Under the pieces are notes generated by a model. That model was not told the origin of the DNA. It searched no databases and saw only the letters and a list, made by a program, of their open reading frames with translations. A program made the position numbers and the translations under genes. DNA of 64,000 bases from Diphasiastrum complanatum (lineage: Eukaryota > Streptophyta > Lycopodiopsida > Lycopodiales > Lycopodiaceae), in NCBI GenBank assembly GCA_029204225.1, contig CM055106.1, positions 39,771,827-39,835,826 of the forward strand, in the 5' to 3' direction. Each line of letters opens with the position of its first letter. The first letter of the stretch is position 1. Shown one piece after another: positions 23,766 to 33,699 of this stretch.

Positions 23766-24345
23766 CCTGTTGCTCATCTTCAAGAGCAATAATCACCCAA
23801 TGAATTCAGCTCAAGTAGCTACTTTCAGCACAGACTGCATCGTCCTTGTGTTTAAAGTCCTGACAATAGGAGGGTGGGTTTCTTCGGTTTCTTCACCCAT
23901 AATAGCTATACCAAATAAAAATCATATGGGAAAGCAATGTTTGTTTCCACCACTGTTCATGGAAAACCAGTGGTTTGTTTTAACAAGTATAAGCATATGG
24001 TAGTTTCAGACAATTATTATATGTCATGTGTTTTTGGTACTCAATGCAAAGAAACCACCAGTCTTGCACCAACAATAATAGGTGACAAAGATGAAGATGA
24101 TGTGGAAGTTGAAAGTTGGGACTTCAATGAATTCCAACCAAGGTTTGCATGCAAGAAAAAAATTTGTGTTTTTTTTTGGACGTTCCCCAAGTGTTCTAAA
24201 TTATTATGCTTTTGTGATGATTCAAACTCTAAATTTAGTGCCCATCAAATTACATCCTTGGTGTTAATTGATATATACTAGAAGACTTCTGTAAAACCTT
24301 ATCTAAATGTTTTATGTAGGAGATAGATGTGCGAAGTCAATGTGC
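23766..24345. other. 3' flank of the SDR gene
   Basis: Probable 3' untranslated sequence followed by an open stretch at 23937-24281. That stretch reads protein-like in part (KDEDDVEVESWDFNEF) but has no known motif. It may be chance or a remnant. No polyadenylation signal was assigned with confidence. Confidence 0.35.
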
Positions 24346-24388
24346 CTCTTTTTTTTACATGCACTTACATGCACATCCCGGGTGCAGG

Positions 24389-24462
24389 AAGGTGCACGTG
24401 AAAAAAGGTAAAGGTGCAGAAAGGTGCATGTAAAAAAGCTTACCTTTTTTCACGTGCACCTT
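24389..24462. repeat. Perfect 23-bp inverted repeat with G-box-like CACGTG
   Basis: The 23 bases at 24389-24411 (core GGTGCACGTGAAAAAAGG) are the exact reverse complement of 24440-24462, with a 28-bp spacer. Shorter related pieces (TTTACATGCAC, GGTGCATGTAAAAAAG) surround it. The hairpin lies about 0.6 kb downstream of the SDR stop codon and may be the end of a small non-autonomous element. Confidence 0.85.
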
Positions 24463-24479
24463 TTACCTCACCCGAGACG

Positions 24480-25845
24480 TACACATAAAGAAATTTTATG
24501 ACAAAACAAAAGGTAAAAAAATAGCAAAAAGCATTTTCACGTTAAGAGAAGTCTGTCACCTCGGCCGCTCCACCATCAAAAGGTCCTTCCATCTCGGGCT
24601 GAGTCCTCAACCGAAGGCCCTTCCCCGATGAAATGGCCTTGGAGGGTGACCCCCCCCATATAAGTTCCACACATTCGTTGTTTTGTTTCACAGTGACCTA
24701 ATTTGTTGACTAGTTAAAAGAAACACATCGGCAAAGAAAGGGAACAAATGTACATTGTTATTAAACCAAGAGATGACTTAATAAAACTGATACATTTATG
24801 GATTTTTCTCTACTTATAGGCAAGACATTCGTTGCTTGGATCATATGTGACTTATAGTTATGAAACACAAAAGAATGGCCTTGTAGGGCCTTGTAAAGGA
24901 AGGTGGAACTTTTGAAGCTAACGAGTTGCATAAACATCACTAATAAAGGCTCACGTGCTACAAGATCAAGGTCCCTTTGGTATGCTACTCACATTACATA
25001 TTAAATTCCTTATAAATAATAGACTAACATGCAAAATTCATTTATGCATGTCAATATTTCATTCCAAGTACAAATATGTGAAAATTGTTATGAGAATCAG
25101 ACACATCAGAGATGGCATACGTTGCTAGGAATAAAGTGTCTCTAAGAAATCACACGGTATCTCAAAATGTAAATAAATCAATCTTAAGACTCAACTAAAT
25201 CTTCTATTGAGAGTAGTTGGGCTAGGCACCTCAAACTCTTTTGGAAGATCTCGAGATCTGGAACTTTGCTTTGACACAAGCATGTTGCCTTGGTTACAAT
25301 ACTACAATTTGCCTTCAAGTTCATATTTGTGTTTTTGTTCTCTCCTAGCTTTTTGAAAATGTCACAAGTTGTTAGTTTACTATTCCAAAGTGGTAGTATG
25401 CCAAGCTGGGATTTGAGGAGACAATTGAGCACATTAAGAAATAACATGGGGTCAAACAAAGTGGTCTATGACGAGATCTAAACATTGAGGAAGATGTGAG
25501 AGGTTCATAAGCAACTCTTGGTAATGCAAAAGGATGGAATAACCTTTTATTGAATTGGAGAGTGTAATATCTAGAAAACATATTGTCAAGGATAAATAGA
25601 CTGGTGTAATAAGTGATATTTTCTTGAAATGACATAATATGTATTTCGATGAGAAAAATTATATTATTGAGGTATTGCATACAAAATTTTCTTGTGATAT
25701 GCCATAGTAAATGAATATTGAATGAGCTTAAGAACTATATGCCTCACGATCATGATAATTGCAAGAGAAAACACCTCAATATCTTGCTTACAAGACACAC
25801 ACAATGCAAAGATTGGTCAGATGCAAAGATTTGTTGGATGCCACG
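24480..25845. other. Non-coding stretch, no gene recognised
   Basis: No frame with a recognisable domain. The open frames at 25184-25459 and 25372-25680 overlap in opposite or shifted frames and lack motifs. Confidence 0.5.
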
Positions 25846-25849
25846 GGGT

Positions 25850-27118
25850 CAAAAAAATAATGTTGATCGAAAAAATACATTGGGTCCAAAAAATGAAACT
25901 GGGTCGGAAAAAAAAGTGGTTAAAAAAAAAAAGTGAGTCAAAAAATCAAGTGGGTTGAAAAATATGACAATGGATCGAAAAATTATAAGAATCGAAAAAG
26001 TATAAGAATCAAAAAATTATAAAGGATCAAAAAATAAGGGATTGAAAAACAAGGGATCGAAAAAATAAGGGATCAAAAAAATAATGGATCGAAAAAATAA
26101 AAGATCGAAAAATCTAGAATCGAAAAATCAAAGGATCGAAAAATCAATGGATTAAAAAATTAGTGGATCGAAAAAATAATGGATCGAAAAATAAGGGATT
26201 CAAAAAATAATGGATTGAAAAATTAATGGATCGAAAATTTAATAATTCGAAAAAATCTAGGATTGAAAAATTAATGGATCAAAAAATAAGTGATTGAAAA
26301 ATAAGGAATAAAAAATGATGGATTGAAAAAACAAGGGATCGAAAAAATCTGGGATCGAAAAAATCTAGGATCGAAAAATTAACGTATCAAAAACAAGGGA
26401 TCGGAAGAGGGTCGCAAATGAAAACTGGAAAATGAAGGATGTCGGATGCAAACTTGAAAATGAAAATCCGAAAAAGACGTTGGATGAAAGATCCCGAAAA
26501 TACCAAAACATTCAAAAACTCAAACAACTTGAAAAAAACTCGAAAGACTCAAAAAATTCTAAAATCTTGAAACCTGAAAGTTATTAAATTTCGAAAAATC
26601 CGAAAATGACGAAAGCTCAAAAAACCCTAAAATCTCAAAAATCAAAGTCCAAAAATTTCAAAAAATCAAAAATCCCAAAAATCTCAAGTCAAAAATCTCG
26701 ATAGTAAAAAATCCCGACAATCGAAAAATCGAAAAGCACGAAAATCTTGAAAAATCGAAAAACCCAAAAATCCGGAAAAAATGAAATCCTGAAAATCCCA
26801 AAAATCAAAAACCCCAAAAATCTCAATAATCGAACAATTTGAAAAAACTTGAAAACTCGAAAATTTAGAAAAACTTGAAAATATGAAAGCCCGAGAATGA
26901 CAAAAAAATACAAAAAATGTCGGATGCAAATGGAATGCGCAGAGTTGGTGGATGCAATAGTAATGTAGAGAAATTTTCAAAGGGTCGAAAAATTGGCAAA
27001 GGGTCAAAAAATTTGCAAAGCATCGAAAAATGTCAAATGGTCGAAAAACTTCAAAGGGTCAAAAAATTTACTAAAACAAAAAATACATTGGATCGAAAAA
27101 ATACAATGAATCGGAAAA
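25850..27118. repeat. Degenerate minisatellite, unit about GGATCGAAAAATAA
   Basis: For over 1.2 kb the plus strand is built from variants of (G)GATCGAAAAA(A)TAA, with GGGTCGAAAAA and GAATCGAAAAA forms. It grades into a CGAAAA/CTCGAAAA-rich zone at 26420-26900 and back to GGGTCGAAAAA near 26985-27110. Unit length drifts between about 11 and 17 bp. Phe-rich open frames on the minus strand are products of the A-rich repeat. Confidence 0.85.
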
Positions 27119-27119
27119 A

Positions 27120-27296
27120 CACTGTCGGATGCAACTGGGAAGGCGTTGGATGCAAATGAAGATGGAGGGAGTCAGAAGCCACCATCGGATGCAATTTGAA
27201 AGGCAATGGTGGATGCAATTGAAAACATAGTGGTGGATGCAATTGGAAAGACACTGGCAGATGCAATTGGAAGGCACTGGTGGATGCAATTTAAAA
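27120..27296. repeat. Minisatellite, unit about GGTGGATGCAATTGGAAAGGCACT
   Basis: GGATGCAA followed by a TT/AT-GGAAAGGCA-type spacer recurs about every 20-31 bp from 27125 to 27290. It continues directly from the GGATCGAAAAA array, and an earlier GGATGCAAATGGAATGC occurs near 26922. Confidence 0.8.
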
Positions 27297-27766
27297 CTCT
27301 AGTCGTTGGTTGTCAGAGCTAGCTGTGTGTGAGATTGCACAGACCTAGAAGGACCATTAGGGACGTGTTGATGCAATTGCGAACTTACACAAAAGTAGAA
27401 TGCGTGCTTGTGGAAAATCTGAATGGAGGAAAGCAAGAAAGCAATCAAAAGTGAAGAAGAACTGAAAGATGGCCTAGTATATACGAGTTTTGTGGATCAA
27501 ACCAAGAATATTGTCAATGGAAACTGACAACAATGTTAGCAGAAGAATATCTGTTTGAATGTTAGTTCGATTCTCTTGAATGTTAGCACAATTCTATCTG
27601 ACAGAGTTTCTGTTTATCAACGTTTCTGCTTGGCAACGGGCACAATCACGAATTCTATTCTGCAATACAATAATAGTGTGTCCCGCCTATCAGTCTGGCA
27701 CACCTATGACTTGATTTCGGTCTTTTATTGGCAATGGTAGCTCATCTTGGATGTAGGATCTATAAG

Positions 27767-28073
27767 TGACAAAATTTCTAGAATTCACACATGTGGGGAT
27801 GCTCCACAAGTATGATAGATCTAATTAAGCTTTATGATTAGCACAATAACCTGATTCTAGATTGAATAGCAAGATCTAGTACAGAAGTTATGGCTTACCA
27901 CAATCTAGCATGCTAAGAATCAGATAATGATAGCAATGAATCATAAATGAGCAAAAGTACAAGAAATTAGTGTATTAGCATTAACCTCAGCACATTTATG
28001 GAACAACATACTTGCATGGTACAATGTTTGTAGCAAGCCTAAAGTCAAGATGGATAATTTTTCCATTTCAGCA
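27767..28073 (-). repeat. 3' LTR of minus-strand copia element (internally deleted)
   Basis: On the plus strand it starts TGACAAAATTTCTAGAATTC and matches the LTR at 30864-31621 up to about 27993. It then skips about 450 bp and resumes at TATGGAACAACATACTTGC. On the coding (minus) strand it begins TGCTGAAATGG immediately after the purine tract AGGAGGAG. Confidence 0.85.
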
Positions 28074-28090
28074 CTCCTCCTAAAAACAAT

Positions 28091-29101
28091 CTATATTGAC
28101 TTGAACATGGATCTTGGTATTATTCCAAGATTGGCTCTATGCTTGATGAAGGAACTCTTGCTCAAATTTTTGGTGAGCATATCTGCAATACAAGATGATG
28201 TGTCGATGTGCTCCAAGTAGATTTCCCCTCCAATGAGCTTCTCTCTCACGAAGTGATGTGCAACTTCAATGTGTTTGCTCCTTGCATGGAATATTGGGTT
28301 GTTGGCAAGGGCTTGGGCTGAAATGTTGTCACACATGATCATAGGTAGATCATCTTCCATGATTATCTTTAGCTCCACTAGCAACCTCTTGATCCAAAGC
28401 ACTTCCTTTGTTGTTGTAGTGAGTGCCTTATACTCAGCTTCACACGATGAAAGTGATACAATATTTTGCTTTTTGTAAAGCCAAGATATCAAGTTTCCTC
28501 CAAGATATATGACATAAGCACTTGTAGATTTTTGATCCGGTCTATCACTTGCAAAATCCGAGTCAGAATAACCAACTATAGAAAGATCTTCACTTTTATA
28601 CAATAAACCATAATCAAAAGTTGAAGATATGTATCTAAGCACTCTCTTGGCCATTTTCCAATGATAAATAGTAGGATTTTGCATAGTCTGGCTCAACTTA
28701 TGAACACTAAAGCTTATGTCAGGTCTAGTTATTATGAGCCAAATTAAGGAGCCTATAAGACTCCTAAAAAGAGTGATGTCCACGAAGGATCTTTCATCAC
28801 CTTTGTTAGGGTCTTTTACATTTTGCTCCATAGGAGTTTCTATATTCTTACAATCTAACATATTGAACTTTTTTAACATTGAAAGAGCATACTTGGATTG
28901 ACATACAAATCCTTTGTCTTTAAGAAAGTCAATCTCTAATCCTAATATGTAGTGAATTTTTTCAAGATCTTGCATCTTGAACTCTTTTTCAAGTGCAATC
29001 TTGGTTTCCTCAACTAACTTGATACAACTTCCTGTTAAAATGATATCATTAGCATAAATAAGAAGAATGACAATATCTCTATCAAAAAACTTGACATACA
29101 A
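28091..29101 (-). pseudogene. Ty1/copia RT (motif C to end) and RNase H, YAND active site
   Basis: A long open minus-strand frame of 336 codons. It starts in the RT palm with VILLIYANDIILTGS, then LEKIHYILGLEI and the SLIGSLIWLIITRPDISFSV segment. RNase H follows: VGYSDSDFASD, SLSSCEAEYKAL, IMCDNISAQALA, SKHIEVAHHFVREKL and DMLTKNLS, to a natural stop. It is full length for the copia C-terminus. The RT catalytic motif, normally YVDD, reads YAND (first Asp to Asn at codon 18), which should abolish polymerisation. The RNase H acidic residues visible in DSD, CEAEY and CDN are kept. The preceding RT half at 29131-29961 is in another frame. Confidence 0.9.
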
Positions 29102-29130
29102 GGAAGGATCATAGTTACTAAGATTAAATC

Positions 29131-29961
29131 CTAGTGACTCAAGAAGGTGTTAAGTTGAGAATACCATGACCTTGGAGCTTGCTTTAGTCCATATAGACTT
29201 TTGAAGAGCAAGCAAACTTTGTCTTTGTCATGGATGAACCCAATAGGCCGATCCATATAAATCTCTTCTTCTAGATATCCATTTAAAAATGCATTAGAGA
29301 CATCTAGTTGAAGAACTTGCCAATTGAAAAAACAAGCAATAGAAATTATGATTCTAATTGATACCATCTTTGCAACTGGAGCAAAAGTCTCCTCATAATC
29401 AAGTCCATAAACTTGAGCAAAATCTTTTGCACAAAGCCTAGCCTTGTACTTGTTGATTGTGCCATCTTGATTATACTTGACTTGAAAAACCCACTTGCAA
29501 CCAATGGTGTGCTTGTTGGATGGAAGATTCACAAGTTCCCATGTCTTGTTGGCCATCAAAGCATCATATTCCTCCTTCATGGCAAGATACCATTCCTTCA
29601 AATTGAGTGCATCATATACATCCTTTGGCTCCTCATATGAAATAAAATAAGCACAATTGGTGGAGTTGAGTTCCACTTGCTTGCCTCTACCTTCATATGT
29701 AAGCCTCCTAGGCTCGGATTTTTCTCTTTGAGATCTCCTTGGTGAAAAGATTCGAGGTGACTCCTCCTCAATTTCTCGGCCCCATCTCTCCACGATAGCC
29801 TTCAAGGGTGATAATTGGAGTATCTTTTTGAGAATCTTTGAACTCGGCCTCCTCAAGAGTGTATTTTTTATCCTCATGGAATATAGCATCCCTATGCTCA
29901 ATTGTAGTTGAGGTAGAGGGAACATAGATTCTGTAAGCCTTCTTGTTGGATGCATATCCAA
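29131..29961 (-). pseudogene. Ty1/copia integrase-RT linker and RT N-terminal half
   Basis: The frame carries a basic linker (SPRRSQREKSEPRRLTYEGR) and then the RT entry KEWYLAMKEEYDALMANKTW, CKWVFQVKYNQDGTI and KARLCAKDFAQVYGLDYEET. FAPVAKMVSIRIIISIACF, LDVSNAFLNGYLEEEIYM and SLYGLKQAPRSWYSQL follow. This is the standard copia order. A frame change near 29110-29131 separates it from the YAND half, and a shift near 29900 separates it from the integrase frame. Confidence 0.9.
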
Positions 29962-30476
29962 CCATGATCCCTTTAATCAAATTAGGATGATCTCTTTTCC
30001 TTGTTTCCAAGGGTACATGAACAAAGCAAGCACATCCAAAAACTCTAAGGTGATCTACCTTAGGTTTCTTCTTAAACAAGACTTCAAAAGATGATTTTCC
30101 AGCAAGTGCATTGTGAGGTAATCTATTGCACAAATAGTTTGCACAATTTATAGCTTCACCCCAATATTCAATAGGCAAAGAAGCTTCAACTTGGATTGCT
30201 TTAGCACATTCACATAAAGATCTATTTTTCCTCTCAGCAACTCCATTTTGAGATGGAGAATAAGCACAAGAAAACTCTCTCTTTATTCCTTCACCTTCAC
30301 AATATTCATGAAATTTGTTGGAGATATATTCACCTCCTCCATCACATATCAAGGCTTTAACTTTGAAAGAAAATTGTCTCTCAACATCAGCTTTGAAGAT
30401 TAGGAAGTGATCAAATACCATAGCTTTTGAAGAAAGTAGATACAACCAAGTATATCTAGTAAAGTCATGAAATCAA
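29768..30476 (-). pseudogene. Ty1/copia integrase core and C-terminus
   Basis: The frame extends upstream of the first ATG to about 30476 (FHDFTRYTWLYLL). It reads CDGGGEYISNKF, AYSPSQNGVAERKNRSLCEC, EYWGEAINCANYLCNRLP, FEVLFKKKPKVDHLRVFGC and GYASNKKAYRIYVPS. These are the second Asp and the Glu of the DDE triad plus the copia C-terminal GYS/KAYR box. The first catalytic Asp (in FIDD / HDFTRY context), the HHCC zinc finger, the protease and all of gag are absent: sequence upstream of 30476 is leader. The integrase normally joins cDNA to chromosomes in the nucleus. Confidence 0.88.
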
Positions 30477-30850
30477 AATGTGATCACTCGGATTTTGGAC
30501 CTCTCCCTACCCTCTTCAAGAGCTTATAACTCTTGATAGATACATTAGATTGATTTGATTTCGATTTCTATGGAAAGTACACATCATAAGCTTTCCATCA
30601 AGCTATAAACAACTATCTTTGGATGTACAAACAAGGAGATAGAAGGGACTGAAAATATTTGGTTTTCACACATGTGGAATTCCAGAATTCCGTACTACCA
30701 CTTTTCAGACCTGAAAATTCAGTTCCAATCCGATTTGATCCATACACACTTTAGAGAAAGGTGAGAAAAAGTGTATAACTATTTTTTTTGCTTGATTTAG
30801 CTCTCAAATTCTTGTACAAATCAGAGATGTTAGCATGCAAAGCTCAATTT

Positions 30851-30863
30851 GGCTTTGATACCA
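30851..30863 (-). other. Copia primer-binding site (initiator tRNA-Met type)
   Basis: The minus strand reads TGGTATCAAAGCC directly after the LTR end TTTTGTCA. It matches the copia PBS consensus TGGTATCAGAGC with one change. Confidence 0.88.
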
Positions 30864-31621
30864 TGACAAAATTTCTAGAATTCACATGTGTGGGGTTGCT
30901 CCACAAGTATGATAGATCTAATTAAGCTTTATGATTAGCACAATAACTTGATTCTAGATTGAATAGCAAGATCTAGTATAGAAGTTATGGCTTAACCACA
31001 ATCTAGCATGCTAAGAATCAGAGAATGATAGCAATGAATCATAAATGAGCAAAAGTACAAGAAATTAGTGTATTAGCAATAGCCTCAACACGAGTTAGAG
31101 ATAGAGATATCAAGCAAAAATTGTGTGGATCCAAAATGGCAAGGGATAGCTACAAAGCTTTGGTTCTTCATCAAAAATTATGAGAAGAGCTACACATATT
31201 TATAAAGTTTTGAGGTAGCTCGATTCAGAACCACATCCATCCACCTTTCAATGACATTTAAAGTGAAAACTAAAGTCTATGTGACATTTGTCACATCTCA
31301 TGCATGTATTTCTACCTACTTTTACCAAGTGTCCTAGTTCTAACTAGAAATGTACAAATCATCATGCATGTGTCCATTTCACTTTGTGCATGCTTGCATG
31401 TCACTATGGATCACTTACAAGTAATGCATGTGAAATGCCACGAGTTTCTACAAGCATATTTTTGCTAATTTTAAGTCTACAATCTATATGCAAGTTGTAA
31501 TCATCAAACTAGATATGACAAATCCATATAGCTCGAGTTCTATCTAGACCAAACTTGGCATTTGCATTCATGGAACAACATACTTGCATGGTACAATGTT
31601 TGTAGCAAGCCCATTTCAACA
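30864..31621 (-). repeat. 5' LTR of minus-strand copia element, 758 bp
   Basis: The plus strand begins TGACAAAATTTCTAGAATTC at 30864 and ends TTTCAACA at 31621 (minus strand TGTTGAAATGG...TTTTGTCA). It pairs with 27767-28073. Flanking pentamers ATAAG (left) and ATGGG (right) do not match, so no intact target duplication is visible. Confidence 0.85.
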
Positions 31622-32435
31622 ATGGGGACTCATTCTTCCCTGCTCTACAGACTGTTTCGGTTCTTTCTTTGTTCTTATAGAATGTAGAATATTACTAATC
31701 TAACCTACACAGGGAACTAAACTGAATCTAATCCTACTGGAATCACAAAATAGCAACACAACCTGTAAACTAAAATCACAGATAATACAAAGTGCTTATT
31801 ACAACTGTCAAAAGTTGTAATAAGGACTCCTCAAGTAGCCAAAAACTGGGAAACATCAGAACTGAGTGGAATGGTGGATCAGTCTCCAAGTCCTGCACAT
31901 CTACATAATACTAATCCCAAACCAATCCTTAAGAGAGAATTAACAACAAGCACATTCATACATCAGTACCCAAACTAAATGCATGAAGATGGAGCATGGA
32001 AGGGAATGCAGGTTGAAGGATCTTCATTAAATATTTCAGCAGCATTATAATACACAACACATGAAATGGATCTCGTGGAGGAGGCCTTCCTTATAGTAGT
32101 GAGTTAGTGAACTCCATTCTATAAGCCTTTGAGTTCCACCTCTTGACTAGTGGGTGAACCCCATTCTATAATCTTTTGGGTTCCACCTGTTACGTGATAA
32201 TAGGAGGCCTCTTTTTTATTAGAAAAACATAACTCAAGTTGAGAGAGTCTAAATTACTAGCTCCCACATGGTTTTCCATCTTTCGGGAATTATCATGGGG
32301 CTCATAGTATATGCACTTAGCATACCACTAGTAATTCTCATGCTCTCAGACTCAGCTCCATGTCATCTCCACTGGAAACCCTTTTTGGGTAATGAGGTTT
32401 TGCAGTGACACGTCAGCATGGCATTAGCTAACAAT
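31622..32435. other. Unassigned stretch with a short tandem duplication
   Basis: No coding frame is recognised. GTGAACTCCATTCTATAAG and the following TTGAGTTCCACCT are duplicated about 46 bp downstream with changes (32107-32190). Confidence 0.5.
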
Positions 32436-32439
32436 GCGG

Positions 32440-32830
32440 AGGTTGGTAATAAGTTATTTAACTAGGATGAGAGTACATTAGTTGATGCCACATCATTTTG
32501 TCAATCAGTTGGTTCTTTGATCTATCTTACAACTACTCATCCTGATATAAGCTATGTTGTAAGCGTGGTAAGTCAACTCATGGTTACACCTAGGGAAACT
32601 CATTGGAAGGCCGCAAAGAGAATGCTTTGCTACATTAAGGGAATACACATCCGTGGATTGTTATATGAGAGACAACAAGCTTAACCAATTTTATAGGGCT
32701 TCAGAGATTCAGAATGGGTAGGTTGTAGATGATCCACCACTGGCTATATTTTTTTATTTTGGCAATGGAGTATTTTTTTGGTCCAGCAAGAAACAGAAAA
32801 TAGTTGCTCTTTCTACGAAATTAGTCCAAA
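32440..32830 (+). pseudogene. Ty1/copia RT-end/RNase H fragment
   Basis: The plus strand reads SVGSLIYLTTTHPDISYVVS, WKAAKRMLCYIKGI and RGLLYERQQ. After stops and shifts it gives traces of RDSEWVG..STTGYIF and SKKQKIVALST. These are the RT C-terminus and the start of RNase H of a copia element. It is isolated, with no integrase upstream and no RNase H end downstream, and carries several stops. Its strand is opposite to the PBS/LTR at 33373, so it does not belong to that element. Confidence 0.75.
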
Positions 32831-33372
32831 AACCATAAAAAAAACCATGCTTTTGACCAATTTTGACCAGAATTTGTGGATCAAATCCACAATTGAGTGC
32901 AATCAGAACCAAATCCATGTAAATCAATTACATGCAAGCACCACAAGTTCTGATTTCAGTCAATTATGGTTCTTATAGCCCATTTCTAGTCCAGAAACCC
33001 CAATGTTGGGCTAAAAATCACTATCTAAGCACCCTTTTGACTTTTCAACTGACATGCAATCATTAGATCCAATCAATAATGACTGTAAAATAGCAAGTAC
33101 AATCTGAAAAACGTACTAGATCAGTAATGATAAATTCCAAGCAAAAATCACAATTCTAGGTGAAAAATCACAAAAAATGTCAAAAATCCATTGATTTCCA
33201 TTAAAATCTATGGAGAAAATCCATAATCATGATCAATAGCTGAAAGTACACCAAATTTAGAGAAGCCACTTACTTGGAGGTCAATTCCACCACCTGGAAA
33301 TACAAAGCAAAGAGAAAATACCAAAAAGTTGGGAAAAAGCAAGAAGCAACTCCACCTTCCGATTGATGCAAA

Positions 33373-33389
33373 GCCTTGTTCTGATACCA
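33373..33389 (-). other. Copia PBS with LTR end to its right
   Basis: The minus strand reads TGGTATCAGAACAAGGC, one base after ...TTTTTACA. That is an LTR end followed by an initiator tRNA-Met-type PBS. The LTR would occupy 33391 rightwards on the plus strand (TGTAAAAATCACC...). Its outer border is not found because the GA microsatellite and the Penelope-like sequence follow. The internal part to the left has no recognisable gag. Confidence 0.7.
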
Positions 33390-33572
33390 CTGTAAAAATC
33401 ACCTAGTGAAGATCTGACTAGATCCTGTTGCATGCAATCAAAAGAACACATGTGAAGCAAAACCACCCAACCAACATGAAATGGCTAGTCAATATCCTAA
33501 TCACTTCACCCCCATGCCATCGTGAATGAATGCAAGAGATCAGGAGGAGATCCTGGCTTCAAGGATCAAAAA

Positions 33573-33682
<110 letters not shown>

Positions 33683-33699
33683 CCACCAGCCGCACCCAC

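Noticed and set aside
26684-27007. Phe-rich hydrophobic minus-strand frames suggesting membrane proteins
   Set aside because: They come from the A-rich GATCGAAAAA minisatellite and have no independent support.
27051-27289. Minus-strand frames rich in Leu/His/Pro/Cys (HPPLPFKLHP type)
   Set aside because: They are translations of the GGATGCAATTGG minisatellite, not a repeat protein.
27760-31626. Five-base target duplication of the copia element
   Set aside because: Flanks ATAAG and ATGGG share only three of five bases, so no duplication can be claimed.
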